This document shows, in pieces, positions 13,101-28,100 of a DNA stretch of 64,000 nucleotides. How positions within the stretch are numbered: the first letter of the stretch is position 1; each line of letters starts with the position of its first letter. The DNA is from Wuchereria bancrofti (taxonomy: Eukaryota; Nematoda; Chromadorea; Rhabditida; Onchocercidae), in assembly GCA_005281725.1 (NCBI GenBank), contig SSBO01000009.1, positions 2,717,536-2,781,535 on the forward strand. Reading direction: 5' to 3'. The notes beneath the pieces were generated by a model that saw only the letters and a list, made by a program, of their open reading frames with translations, searched no databases and was not told where the DNA came from. Position numbers and translations under genes: made by a program.

Positions 13101-16100
13101 ATACGTTTTCGATCAGAAAATATTACACTGTCTTTTAAAACGACACATTCTCGAGCTCTATTATATATCGGTGGTGATCGTCTGGTATGTTTCTGAAATT
13201 TTTTAAACATTTTAAATTTCCTAGCAAATAGAAATAACAAAATGATGTAAATTAATTAAGAAATAATGCTACTTGTTGAGAGTTCGAACTAAAAAAAAAA
13301 AGAAAAAAAATTTTACCAAGTCTTTTGAGAATTCAAATTGAAGCATTTTATGTAAGTCTTTTGAGAGTTCAAAATTACTTAAGTTGGCTTTTTTATTTCT
13401 CATTTTTTTTCTTCCTGTTTTTCAAAAAAAAAAATGGTCTCTTTATTATAGAATTACATTTATATCACATTGGATGATGGCGCAATTGTTGCAACATCAA
13501 AATTTGATGGTACCGAAAAACGGATAATAAGAATTTTCAACGATTACCCATCCGGTCGATATAATGATGACCGATGGCATACAGTTACTGTTTTTAGGAC
13601 ATTAACATTGGTTGGTAATTTAGTTTTCAAGTTTCAAATATTTTATCAATTTCTAAAATATATTAATTTCTATAAATTGTTGAATTTATCGTTGTGTAGT
13701 GGTTTCATTTGAAACTATTCCAAAAATTTGTCAGTAGGATCAAGAAGACTGATATAATCATCTCATGGAATCTATTTTGGACTGTTGTTTAGAAAATTTT
13801 GCAAAATGATGAAAAAATTTTCCAAGGCAACATAATCTAAAATAAACTTATTATTAATACAGACTTTATCTCATGATATTATCATTTATTATATGATTAT
13901 TTTAAATCTACGCAGCTAGAAATTAATTTTAAGATTTAAAAATGAATAGTTTTGAAAAATGCATAAGTGATAAATTTGTTTATCGTTTATAAAAACAAAA
14001 AAATTAAAAAAAATTAATTTAAATTTAATTTAAAATGATAAAATAAATGAAATGAATTCTTTCCATTCGTACTACTGAGTCATTTATTGATCACTTCAGT
14101 GATGATAATATATTTCAATTATACAACTTATCAATAGAAAATTTTGAAAATGATAACTTAGCAACTTCAGCGAACGACATCTGTCGCTTCAGTACATGTA
14201 AGTAATCGGTTGAGGTGTGCCAAAAATGAATTCTTTTTTTTTTTTTCATTTTGCTAAGCATTTTATTAAAATTTCTTTTTCTTTTCTTTTTTTCTCTGTT
14301 TTCTTGTTTTTATTTTTAGAGGTTTTAGCATGGCTTTGTTATCAATCTTTCTGTTAGCAAATAACATTTTTCATTTTTTTTTTTTTTCAGAATAATTTTT
14401 TCCTGTTTTTCTTTATTTTCATTGAATTTTCAAAAAATTTTTAGTTTTTGCCATTTTTTTTAGCTAAAAATTTATGCTTTATGCATTTAAGAAATTTACA
14501 AAGTTTTTCTTTATTTAACAAAAGCTTTTTCAATTTGCAAAAATTTATGGATCGTATGCGTGCGTATTGCGTGTATGTGTGTTTTTCCGAGTATTTCAAT
14601 TTGTTTATGCAAATTTTTTTTTCAAAATTTTATTCAGATTTCTTTTTTGAGTTGTATCATTTTTTTTATTATTAATAACAAAATACATTTTGTGAACTAT
14701 GGAAGAAGCCTTAAATTTTGTAGTACAAAATTTTTATTCTAATGCGTTCGTCTATTTAATGCTGAAAAAATAACCAAAGAAAAAAGTTATGAATTAGTTT
14801 AGATATAATTATTTTTTTAATATTTAAGAAAACAATTATTATTAATTGCTAAAATTAATTAAAAAATTATAGAATCATTGGTCACTATTGCATGGATTGC
14901 ACAATGTCTTCTCGTGTGATAATTGCTTTTTGATGAAAAGAATTTTGATAAATTAAAATTGTTTATTATCATATCATAAAAGATTGATAGAATTTTCACT
15001 TTTATTAGATTTGAATTTTAGCACATTGAGAAAGTTCTTTTTTTTTTAACAGATAATTTGAGCACTTCAATAGAACTATTAGAAAAGGTGAAATTAGTGC
15101 AATTAAGTATAAATATATATTTTTAAATAAAAGTAAACATTTAACTTTATCTGTTGTTTTTTTTGCTTTTTTCGAACCTAGGAAATTTGCATAAATTTGA
15201 TGAATTTTTTATTTTTTATGAACTAATCTTTTAATTTTGACAAAATGCCCAATAGAAATTCATTTAATAATTAAAATGTAAACTTTTGTGTGATTAGTTA
15301 TCTGCCTGTGTCTTTTTTATTTTATGGAATATATTTTATTAATTTTATTTTTTATTTTTTTGCAAATTTGCTATCATTTTGTTCAAAAAGTGGCAGCAAA
15401 ATTGGAATTTTGTCGTAATTTATTGATTGATTAATTGATTGATTGATCAATTGATCGATTGAAGTAGTTGAAATAAATGAAACAAAAGATTTTTCTTTTT
15501 AATGGAAAGAAATTTTTTGTTATTGTTAGAAAACGACAAAATTCTTTGTTTTTTCTGTTTTTTTTTCTTGTTTTTTCTTTAAAAGACAAAAAGCTTTTAT
15601 GCTATTTAAATTATTTAAACATTGATTTGTGTTTTTAGATGACATTAAGTGTTGATAATTTAAATGATGAAATTCGACAATATGCGCCCGAAATTGATTG
15701 GCTTGTTAATTCATTTGCTTATTTGGGTGGTATACCAAAGAATAAAAATATTCCTGAAATTGATGTGGAAAATTTTCGTGGTTGTTTAAAACAGGTATTT
15801 ATTTTTCTTTTTTTTCCTCTCTCTCTCTTTTTAAAAAATATTATTTGTCAAGAATAGATTCGTTTTTTTTTTTTTTCAATTACTTATGTGATATTTCATT
15901 TTTTAGGTTAAATATGAAGCTGATGCATATTTGATCAATTTTATCACATTAGCTGATCAAGGATATGGCCAATCAATCATACGATCAGCTGGCGAATTAA
16001 CATTTTCTTGTAATAAACAAGCATCATATACAGATGTATTTTCATTTAATACTGGCCAACATTTTATTACATTACCCAAATGGAATTCTGTTGCTAGCGG

Positions 16101-19100
16101 AAGTTTGAGTAATTTTTTAGCATTTTAACTTATAATGAAATTTAAATTAGTTATTGAAATTTGAAATATTGTAAGTGAATCATTCATTTATTTATTGTTT
16201 TTTTTTTCATGTTGTTTTCAAAATTATTTTAATGTTTTATTTCTTTTGAAATAATTTTTTTTCTTTATTCTTCAAGTGGGCAACTTTTTTTGTTTTTTTT
16301 GTTTGTTTGTTTTGCTTTGTTTTGTTGAATGAAATTAGATATTATAATTGATGTTATTTTGATTATTAAAAAAAAATTAAAAGTTTAAAAGTAAAAAAAA
16401 ATAAAAGAGTTGTATGAAAAATTTATTTTGGTTTTTTTTACTGTATAATGAAAATGTATATTGTATAATTTTTTTCAGAGAATTTCAGGTTTTCAGTTAC
16501 GAACACAAGAATTTGATGGCCTTATTCTTTATCATGGATCATCACCAACTGCAAAAACAGGATATGATTATTTTGCATTTGAATTAATTGATGGTCATCT
16601 ATTTATGATTATTAATCTAGGATCAGGACATATTAGATTGCAGGTTGTTAAATTTTCTAAAAAATCAAATTTACATTTAATTCTGTCACGATTAGCAATT
16701 ATAAATGTCTTTTTCAAATAGCTTAATAAAAATTAAATTATGGCTTGAAGTTAGCAAATAAATAATTTAATCAATATATTCTTTAAAAAACAAAAATTTC
16801 AAAAATATCATAAAGGTATCATTAAGGTTCCTAAGGTAACAGCTTATTTTTTTTCTTTTCTTTCATTTTTATCCTATTTTTTTTTTCAGACAACAGCGGA
16901 AAAAATAACGGATGGAGCGGTATGGCACAGCGTAACGGTTGAACGGATGGGACGAAGTGGTACAGTAATTGTTGATAATATTAAAACCGATTTTTCAACA
17001 CCCGGTGTGTCTGCCAATTTAATCATCGGTAATGCATATTCTAATTAATTTATTTTTTCTCTTTTAATTTTTTTTCTAACAAATCTAATTACATATTATT
17101 TAAATCTTCTCACTTCTTACTTTGTTAACTTTATAATTTAAACAAATCGTTATTGAAAGATAACTTTGAATATATAATTAGTTTAATCGATTTTTCCGGT
17201 TGGTTGATAGATATTTCCTCTTCTATTTTACTTCATCTCATTTAATTGGTAAATTAAATTTTAACAATAGATTTGTAAATTAACAATTTGAATCTCATTG
17301 TATGATTTAAATTACTTTAGATATATGCAATGCAGCTAATTTTAAGTAAATAATTTTGGCACACGTCATAAAGGCTAAAAAATTTTATTGAAGAAAAATG
17401 ATAAATTTGACTGATGAAAGTTGCCTAAATGCATAAAAAACTTGTCAATATTTGGAGAAATTCAAAATCACCATAAAAGATTTTTAGGTTGCTTTTTTGG
17501 ACAAAAAATTGTTATTAAAATTTTTTATTTTTGATTATAAATTATTAAATCGTTTGCAAAGAAATGAATCTTACAATTTGAATATTTTTGTTTTCACAAT
17601 ATTATTAGTAAATGTTTACGGTTACAGAAGAGCCAATCTATTTGGGAGCTGTACCATGGCCAAGTAATGAATCGGATCCGGTTGACTTTCATGTACCATC
17701 TCCGATTTGGACAGCAAATCTACGAAAAGGTTATATTGGTTGTCTGAAAGGTATACGCATCAATGGTATCAGCCCAAATATTGCAAGCATTTTTCAGGAG
17801 CAACAAAAGAATTTTGAAAAAGGTTAATTGATATTATAATGAACGTTGATTTCATGTTCTTATCAATCATTATTTAATCAATTGTGTTCTCATATCAGAG
17901 CAGCAATTCCTTATCATCCAAACGTATGAGTTCAAAATCATTTAAAATCACACATAGCGGAATTGCGCGACACATAAGTTCAAACTGCTATATCATAGCG
18001 GAATTGCGCGACACATAAGTTCAAACTGCTATATCATAGCGGAATTGCGCGACACATAAGTTCAAACTGCTATATCATAGCGGAATTGCGCGACACATAA
18101 GTTCAAACTGCTATATCATAGCGGAATTGCGCGACACATAAGTTCAAATTGCTATATCATAGCGGAATTGCGCGACACATAAGTTCAAACTGCTATATCA
18201 TAGCGGAATTGCGCGACACATAAATTCAAACTGCTATATCATAGCGGAATTGCGCGACACATAAGTTCAAACTGCTATATCATAGCGGAATTGCGCGACA
18301 CATAAGTTCAAACTGCTATATCATAGCGGAATTGCGCGACACATAAGTTCAAACTGCTATATCATAGCGGAATTGCGCGACACATAAGTTCAAACTGCTA
18401 TATCATAGCGGAATTGCGCGACACATAAATTCAAACTGCTATATCATAGCGGAATTGCACATAAATTCAAAATCAATTGCTCTTTTACAGATATTTTCTC
18501 TTTTTTAATTAAAAAAATGCCAATTTTTGGAAATATCAATTTGTTTTTCCTATTTTTTTAAACTTATTCTTTCTTTCTAATTCTTCCACAACATTTGCTG
18601 TCTCATTTATTCAACATGTCAACATCTTCCGTACTTACTTATTTCTCAACCTAAAGTGCATATTAGTGCAAACTTTAGAGTCACTGAAGTAAAATAGTGA
18701 AGTATAACTATTATTAAGTTACCATTCATTCATTCAAGCTAAAATGTCATACCTTCTTTCAAATGGCATCTGTCATACATTCAATAAGTCTAAAATTGAA
18801 ATTTTTTTTTAAATTCCTTTCCTCTCTTTCTTTTCATTTTTTAAACAAAGTATTTTGTATTTCTTTATTCTCATAGAATATTAAAATTTGAAAGCTTAAT
18901 AACAATGCATCTTAGTGAATTAATTTTTACTTCAAATATTGAATAACTCATTTTTTTTCTTCCAAATAAAAAGCTTCAATTTATATTTTAATACACTTAT
19001 TCTATTTTAAAATTTTTAAAAATTTTTTACAAAGTTCAATAAAATTGAAGTTTACTTTGTTTATTGTATATGAAAGATCTACGAAGTTTAATAGTATAAT

Positions 19101-22100
19101 TGTTTGGTACTGATAATACGTAATCATATAAATTATAATCAACAGCTAGGAATATAATTAATGATTGTGAATTCAATGAAATAATTATCACAGGAATTAG
19201 CTATGGCTGTTCAGCTAATGTAAATCAGGATTTTTGCGCCTTATCACCATGCAAAAATTTTGGACGATGTGAGAATGGTTATAAAAGTTTCCGATGTGAT
19301 TGTTCAGTATCAGTTATGGAAGGACCACTTTGTGATAAAGGTTTTTTGTCAATTTTTTTATTAACTTTTAACTCTTTATCAAACATTTTTTTTTTTTTGT
19401 TTCATTTTTATATTTATTTTTTAAAAATTATTTGCAAATATATTTAATGGAATACATAATTTGAAACAATTTGAATAATTTGAATAATAATTTGAAACTG
19501 AAGTATTATTTGTAATTTTTCAGAAATATATTATTATTGTAAATAATTTCCTATGTATTTAAATGAGTACTAAATTTGAAAAAATTGTTTTGACACTGGT
19601 CAATTTGTTAAAATAAATGATTTAAACAAAAAAAAGGAATTGAAAAAATTTATAGAGCCTGAATACGTGGATTTTTCAACAGATAATGTACCATCGCTTT
19701 TACTACCAAAATCGATTGAAAGTGAAGCGGAAACAATTGAATGTAAATTTCGAAGTATCAATGAAAGAAGTGTTTTGTTGGATACAAAATCAATAAAATC
19801 ACCAGATCATCGTATTTTACTTTTACTAATTGATGGAGAACTTGAATTGCATCTTAATTTCGAAAATTCTCATCATGTAATTAATTAATCTTGAAATTTC
19901 AATAATTGGATTTGGATGAGATGAAATTTTAGAAAATAGATGCATCGATGAAGGATTGAATATTGAGAATCATATGAGTTTGAACTTTAATTTAATTAAA
20001 TGTTCAATCTATTTCATATTTTAGCTTTTATTTATGACTGATTAATGATATCAGTAAGTTAGTTAATTTGAAATTTATTTGCTCAATAGACAATCAATCA
20101 TTGGTAATAAAAGATTTTATGTTTACGAGTAGTATTTCCTGTGAAGCATTATTGTTATTCTCATTTGAATTACAAATTAATAATCAATTTTGAGGTGTTT
20201 AATTGGGGTAATAATTTAAATGATAATCGAATTCATTCAATGCGTATTAAACGACGTGGCGAGAAATTATTACTATTTTTAGATGGTAAATGGGAACATA
20301 ATTGTAAGTTTTTTTCATAAAATATTTTTTAAAATATTTTATTTAAAAAAAAAAAAGGGATTTTAAAATCTTTACATTTAAAAAAAAAAAGAATTTTTTC
20401 TACAATTCAAACGCTAACATTTTAGAATTTCAAATGTTTAAATATAAATATGATTTGTTGTTTATTACATGTTAAATTTTAATATTGGAATTATTAAAAA
20501 ATGAAATAAATTGATGAAATAGATTAAAATATTTGTTCTAAATGCTTATATTAGTTTTATATATGATTTAGAAAATAAATTTACTTGAATATAATATAAA
20601 TTATTTATAAAATAATTGCATCAGCATTCTAATCGTTTCAGATTTTCTGCCTTCTTCTAAGTTAGTATTAGATATTGATGAGATATCTGCTGGACATTCA
20701 TTGCACGCAATGTCATCGACACATTTTACCGCACGCGCAAATGACACATTGGAAGAGAAGTTTGGAGGACAAATGATAAAAATGCTTTTCAATGATTTTG
20801 ATATTTTAAAGAGTGTAAAACGTCGAAATTTGATCAATAATCCATCAGTAAAAACGAATCCATTGCGTGATCGATATAAAATAAGGAATAGGTATTTTGT
20901 TTTAATTAAATTAATATGTATTAAATTATTATATTAGTGATAATATCATTTTTAGGTTTATTTAAAACTTTCATAAATATTTTCTAGTATTGATGTAATT
21001 TCAAAAGGATAACTTCAAAACATAGAATGTTTTAAGCATTTGAATTTAATAATTAATATGTAATCATTTATTATCTTTAGGTACATTTAATCTTTGATAG
21101 TCTTAATAACTGCGATATTTTGCATTACTAAATTTTAAATGTTATCATTGTGACAATTTCTGTAAACAATTTAATTGAATTATTTTCAACATAATGAAGG
21201 TATAAGGATTAAGGAATAAAAAAAAGCTTTTCTTAATTAAAATATGACAAAGTGAAAAAGTTAAATTTTATTTAAATCAATTAAATATGTGCATAATTTT
21301 TGAAAAAAAGAATGACGAATCAATTTTTAAATAGTTTTTTTAATCAAAATATTACGAAAAAAGTCGAATTATATTTTAAGAACTCTTCAATTAATATAAT
21401 AAATTGTTTTTCTTCCTTTTGTTTTTTTTAAAATTAGTTTTAAAATTCAGGAAAGTAAAATCTTCGTCTGTAACTTTTGAAAAACACAATGCATATGCAA
21501 TGATAAATGATATGAGTATTAGAAATATTTATCGAATTTCATTTAAATTTCGCACATTGTCATCGTCATCAATGCTTTTTGCATTTATAACCAATTCTAC
21601 TTACAATTATGATTTGGCATCTTTGGAATTGCATTATGGTCGAATAAGGTTAGCATTTTTCACACTGTAAAACGCTACTTGCATATAATATTATTTAACA
21701 ATGAAAGGTCAAAGGTTGTTTCAGCTAGTAGTAAAAAAAGAAGAAAACAATTTCTGAATTGTTAATGCTACTATTAATAAAAAAAGTTAGCATATTATTT
21801 GCATTGTTAACACCATAAATATAATATGGACAAAATTAAAATTATTTGATTCTATGAATGTCAAAGGTTAAACATTCATGTTTGAATTATAGGATTTAAA
21901 TATTGAATTCACATTCAATTATCACTCATTCAATCATTATTTTATCTTAATGAAAGAAATGACTTACTTTTTTTTTACTTTTAAATGAGAAATAGCGATT
22001 ATTTCAGATACACTTATAGCTTTAATACACGAACAGAAGTGATAGTGTCACCAGTTCTACCAAATAGACAAGTCTTAAATGACTTTAAATGGCATAGTGT

Positions 22101-25100
22101 CATCATTTTTCAGGTTTATTACTATTAATTGAAAACACCTGCACAAATTTTTACTAAATATTGCTATCATTTAATCTTATTGAAGAAGCATAAGTTATCG
22201 TTTTAGCCATTAGAACTAGAGCTTATTCATTTTAATAATATCTCAGATCGATTTCTTAAATGAAATCAAAAATACTAATGGTAGTAAAATTCGAGATGAT
22301 ATTTTTGTATTTAATTAAGATTAATTAATTTACTGATGTAATAAGTTCTCTTATAAAATTCTTGGAGTTTATGAATTAAAAATTTTCGCATAAATATTGA
22401 TGAGACTCAATTTCTTCCTTGTGTTTATCATTTCTGAGAAGGTATTTTATTCCTTATCAAATTGAACTTTCTTAATATTATTATATAATTATTTTATTTT
22501 TACATTTTATATGAGAAGTATAAATAGTCAAAATGTTTTCAATTAATAATAATCATTGATTCTCTTCAAAATGATATATAGAAATAAATTTGGAAGAATT
22601 TATAATTTTCAATAACTATTAATATAATTCTGATTAAATTAGATTCAAGTAATATTCATTTTTTTTCAATAATACATTAATTCTGTTTTAATTTTAATTT
22701 CAGTTTTTTGTTACCCTTTCTCTATTATAAAATTATCCAATCTAAAATTATTGTTACCAATTAATTAATTACTCAAACATAATACACCGTAATTATTTTT
22801 GTTGTGTTATGTAAAAATGAATGAATTCAAGTTTTTAGAAATCATCAGGTGGTGAGCATTATGTTGTAATTGATAATAGCAGCATAGTAATGTCTAATGT
22901 TCGAGGACATATTGTGAATTTAGATACAAAATTATATATCGGCAATATACCATCCGGTATCTCCGGTATTTCTGGTTCTCTAAGGTACCATCATTTTTAC
23001 AATATTTATTTTTATTTTTATTTGCCATCTTTTATGATATGAAATAAAAATTTTCTTTTTTAACAATAGTTTAGAATATTTTCTTAGGATTTTCAAATAG
23101 TTATTTTCTTTTTTATTTCAATTACATTTATCATATTGTTTTGATAATTGCTAATTGTAGCAATTTAATTTCTAGGCTTAAAAATGTTTCCGGTTTTCAT
23201 GGATGTATTTCTTCATTCCGAATTGGTAATAAATATTTAGACATTTTAAAAGATGCAATAGAAAGTGCTGGTATTGTGAAAGGATGTCATGGTAAGGTTC
23301 AATTATATTTCAAAATTCTACTTTATTATTGCTTTTTTTTTTTTAAAAAAAAGTCGGATGCAGTTTAAATTCTTTACTTATACGAAGTTATCCTAAACTT
23401 CCTATTATTTTTCCTGTTGAAAATTCAATTTAATTAAAAGTAGCATTTCGAAATTTGAAATTTTCGTATAAGACTACATATATTGTTGCATCATTTTTTG
23501 ATGAAATTTTTGATACACTTAGAGAAAATATTGAAATTTTGAATGAAATTATAATAGGTCCACATACTCGATGCTCACCTAAAGTATGCTTAAATCGTGG
23601 AAAATGTATTCAAAAATGGAATTCCACCAAATGCGATTGCTCAATGACAACTTATGCTGGCGAAAGATGTGATAACTGTTGGTTTCACTTAATCTCTCTC
23701 TCTCTCTTTTTAATCTTTTTAAATTTTATATTGAAATTTTAAGTTTGTTAACTAATCAGTTTTATTAACTAATTCATCAATCAATTTTATTATATTTCTT
23801 TGATTAAAAAATTTAGATTCATTAACTAATCGATTTAAAATTTAAAAATTTTATTTTTTTTCGTTTTAATTTAATAAACATAAGAGTAATAGTAAGTTTA
23901 TTTATAGTTGGTACAACTTATATATTTGATTCATCATTGTCAGCAATCTATTATGAATATCCAAAATCAATTCGACCATCAACAAATCAAGATGAAATGG
24001 CAATTGGATTTCGTACTCGACAAGCTAATGCTGTACTGTTAAGTGTACATTGTATTGTTGACGGCGATTTCCTTACCGTTTTTTTGGTACTTATTAAATT
24101 TTAATAAATAACATTTCCTAATTCATTAGATTTTTTAATCCATTTCATAAAAAAAAAAATGTTTCAATTTTTTTATCTTTTTTTGGAATTTGTTTTTTTT
24201 TTTGAGGTCAAAATTTGATGTTTACAAGTTGAAAAAATAATGCTTATATTATTTATTTGTAGTATTTTTCATTGATATGATCAATTATGAAGAAGAAAAA
24301 GTCTTGTTATAATTGCTATAAGTTGAAAATTCCCATTTTGCAAATTACCTCAAATTTTACAAATTTTGTTTCTTTTTTTTTGAGGTCAAAATTTATTGTT
24401 TATAATTTAGTTTAATATTTATATTGTTTATATGAAATATTTTTCATTGATATGATCAATTATGAAGAAGAAAAAATGTTCTTGCAATTGAAATAATTTC
24501 CAAGATTTAAAAAAAAAAAAACAATATTACAGAAAAATGCACATTTACATATTCGTTACAATCTTGGATCTCGTGATCATGATGTTGGCTTATCAAGTGC
24601 TTTATTAAATGATGATAAGCATCATGCTGTTATCATATATCGACAAGAATCTAATTTAACCTTATACGTTGATAATCGTGAACCAATTTATTACTCTCCT
24701 CTTGGTATTAAATTATTTTTCATGTAATTTAATACAAATATTTCGCAAAAAAAAAAAATTATTTATTCCACTTAGTGACTTTATTTATTTATTTTTTTTT
24801 TTTTTTAGAATTCAATTAAATAAATTTAGTCAACGAATGAAGTAAGCATACCGTAAATTAATTATGAATTTAAAAAAGTATATATCAGAGAGAAAATAAA
24901 AAAATAAAATGTCTTCATCGCTTATCATCGAATAGTTATAGTAAGGCAAATAGATAGAATATCTATGATAAAATTTAGCTATAAATATAATATTTTTTTT
25001 TTTTTTAAAAATATCAGGTGGTGATAAGGAACTTGTAACATTAAATATGCAATGGAGAATAACAATTGGTGCATCATTTAATTTATTACATCGTACAAAA

Positions 25101-28100
25101 CGACGTAAACGTGAACAAATCTATGATAGCTATAAAGGTTTTATCACAGGTGTTAATTTCAATGGTTTAATGATATTGGATATGCTAGCACAAGGTCATC
25201 ATTTACATTTTTCCTTTTTTATTTATTATTTATTTCCATTTTACGCCTAAATAAATAATCTTTTCTGCATAATTATCTTCTTTGGTGGTATTATTAAGTT
25301 GACAAATTTGAACTTTTATGTCATTTAATAACAAAAAGTTTCTTTTGCAACACTTAAAAAACAATAACAGTACTTAAATATTTTTGATTAAATGAGTTAT
25401 TTAATGAATTCTCATGTAAATATTTTCTTATTTGCAATATAGTAATTGTTTAATTTATTGAAATTTTAGTTATGTAAATTATTTTATTTTATAAAAAAGT
25501 AATTATGATTGATTTAATTTATTTAAAAAAAGAAAATTATTGAATATTTTGATTTTTTTTAAAAAAAAAGCATTTTTTATTAGCAAAAAAAACAAAAAAA
25601 CAGCTAATTATTTCTAGGATTGATTAATAAAATTTTAGATTGAATTTTTTAAATTCCAAATTTTTCATATGCGTATAGCTGTCAAATAAAAGTGAAATTT
25701 GTTGTTATTTTTTTTTTATGTTATAGAATAAATGAGCAATCGCTTATTTAATTCGTTCTTTTCATTTTTTCTCTATTCTTTTTTTTTCTTTCAAATTAAA
25801 ATAATTAAATTATATTGAATGAGAGAGAGAGAGGGAGAGAGAATAAAATGAAATATAAAAAAACAGATAAGTTAGGTAGTTTATATTCATATTTTATTCT
25901 GAAGAATTAGATGGATGGATGTATGAGATATATATGTGTGAAATGGTTGGAGAGGTCAATTGGATAAGCTTAAAGCTAAGTGGAAAATGTGAAGTAAAAA
26001 GGATGTTTGAAATGATGTTAAGAGGAAATAAAAGAGAGAGGGAGAGAGAAAGAGAGAGAGAGAGCTCAGTCTCCGTAGACATAGATAGTCATCATTTCCT
26101 CAAGGATTTTTCAATAAAATGGAAATTACTGGTCATCGGCAGCTTAATATGACATTTGGCTGTCTTTCATTGCATTTTGCAATAATGGAAGTATTAGTAA
26201 TGATTATTAATAAATTTCAATTTTCTTCATAATATATGCTTAATGATTTTTTTTTTTTTTGTTTCAATTTCCTTTTAGAAATTGATCACTTACATATTAT
26301 ATTACCATTGATTACATTATTGATAATGAAGGAATGAATAATGAATTGATAAGTTTTAAAAATGAATTATATTAATTATTATTAATGCAATTCATTTCAT
26401 TTAATATTGTAACGAAATTATTTAAAGAAAATCAATTTTGTTTAATAATTTCTACTTTATAATTACAATTATTATTTTAATGCTTAATTTGCAATGATAT
26501 TGTATTATTGTTTGTATTTGCGGGAAATTTTATAATTATATAATTTTTTGTATTGACAAATTTAATCTATCTAAAATGTATTTACAAGAAATTTATAATA
26601 ATTATTCAGTCGATAGCATCTGAACTTAGTATGAATTATTAGGGTTTAGAATGTTTATTTTTCTTTTCAACGCCTAAAAAATTTCTCATTTATAGTTGAT
26701 TAAGGTAATTGACACCTTGAATAACTTTCAATATTTGTCGGAAAGATATGAATAAACGGATAGATGGAAAACGAAATGCATATGATATGATTCATTACAT
26801 TAATAATTTAATCAGTTAAGTTTAAACATTAACTTTTACTTACTTACTCACTTACTTACTTCTATGCTATATATGTATATGAATGAAAAGATTGGAAGAT
26901 ATTTAGGTTAAGAAGAGATAGTGATAAGAAGTAATTTTCGTTAGACTAAAAATTGAATATGAGTAGATGAATAAATGGAAAACGAAATGCATATAATATG
27001 ATTCAATACATTACTAATGAATTTATTAAATTTAAAACTTTAATTGTTACTTAGTTCATATTTACTTGCTTATTTCTTCATTGTATATAAATCTTTCATC
27101 TATAATTGAAATTAAAAGAAGAAAAAAAAAAACGATGAATGAAATGAACAAAAAAGAACTAAAATTTTGCTAATATTTTTGTTTAAAATCATTTATTCCT
27201 TTTTTCTTTCTTCTTTTAATATGTAAATAATATCAAATATAACACCGCCAATGAAAATAATTTCTATTTGTGATGAATTAATTAATTGATGATTAACTGA
27301 TATTGAAATTGTTCATTCAACTGTGCAAAAAAAGAAGCATATTTATGCTTATTGGAGTGAAAAAGAGAGTAAGAGAGAGAGGGAGAGAGAGAGGAAGAGA
27401 AAGAGAAAGGAAGTGAAGTAAAAAATTAGACAAAAATTTGAACTAATAATAGTTTTTGCAACTTTTCATGACAAATGAAATAGTTATTAAAAATAGAATT
27501 GCGCTTTTCCTTCTTTTCAAGTATATACTTTTTCATCTATTACGGCTTTAGATAAGAATTTGGCAAAAAAATGGATGAAAACGAGGAACGAAGTTTTTCT
27601 TTTTCATTTTTCTCTATAATTCAAAATTTAAACATAAATTGGTTAGTCATTCATTTGATAAACAAATATTTATGATTTTTAATAGTTGAAATTGTGAAGT
27701 AATGCTAAAAAGCCGAGTGAAAAACCAGCAAATCTCACATATTACAAGTCTTGCTATTTCCCATATTAATAAACTAATACTTTCTTTTTCAATTTTATTC
27801 TATTATTTTCCCAAAAATTCTTTTGTAAATTATATTTTATTCATTTTTCTGTTTTTTTTTCAATATTATTTATTTTTGTTGTTTAAAAATGGAAGTAAGT
27901 ATATTCATATATATTAAAAACTCTTTTCCACATATTTTTCTTTTTACAATTTTGAATTTTTGAAATATTCAAATTTTTAGTAAAATATAACTAAATATTT
28001 GCGTAACTGTTTTATCTTGAATTGAATTAACAATTGTAAAATATTGTGCGATATATATCTTTGATAAGTTATGAACAAATTATAACAATATATTCGTTTG

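Noticed and set aside
14448..14742. Overlapping ORFs of 75 and 60 codons in intron 8
   Set aside because: Phe/Cys/Ile-rich, overlapping in different frames, with no splice context or similarity to neurexin SS2 inserts.
16479..16488. First acceptor (TTTTTTCAG at 16478) for nrx-1 exon 11
   Set aside because: It looks stronger but would put exon 11 out of phase with exon 10. The CAG at 16488 restores GSLS-FQLRTQ, matching LNS3.
24808..24841. Possible 33-nt SS4 cassette exon (poly-T AG acceptor, GTAAGC donor)
   Set aside because: The length is a multiple of three, but the required phase reads into TAA after three codons, so it cannot be a normal in-frame insert. A poison exon is possible but unsupported.
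25894..26152. ORFs with RERERE and SLSLSL stretches
   Set aside because: They are translations of a GA/CT microsatellite inside intron 25.
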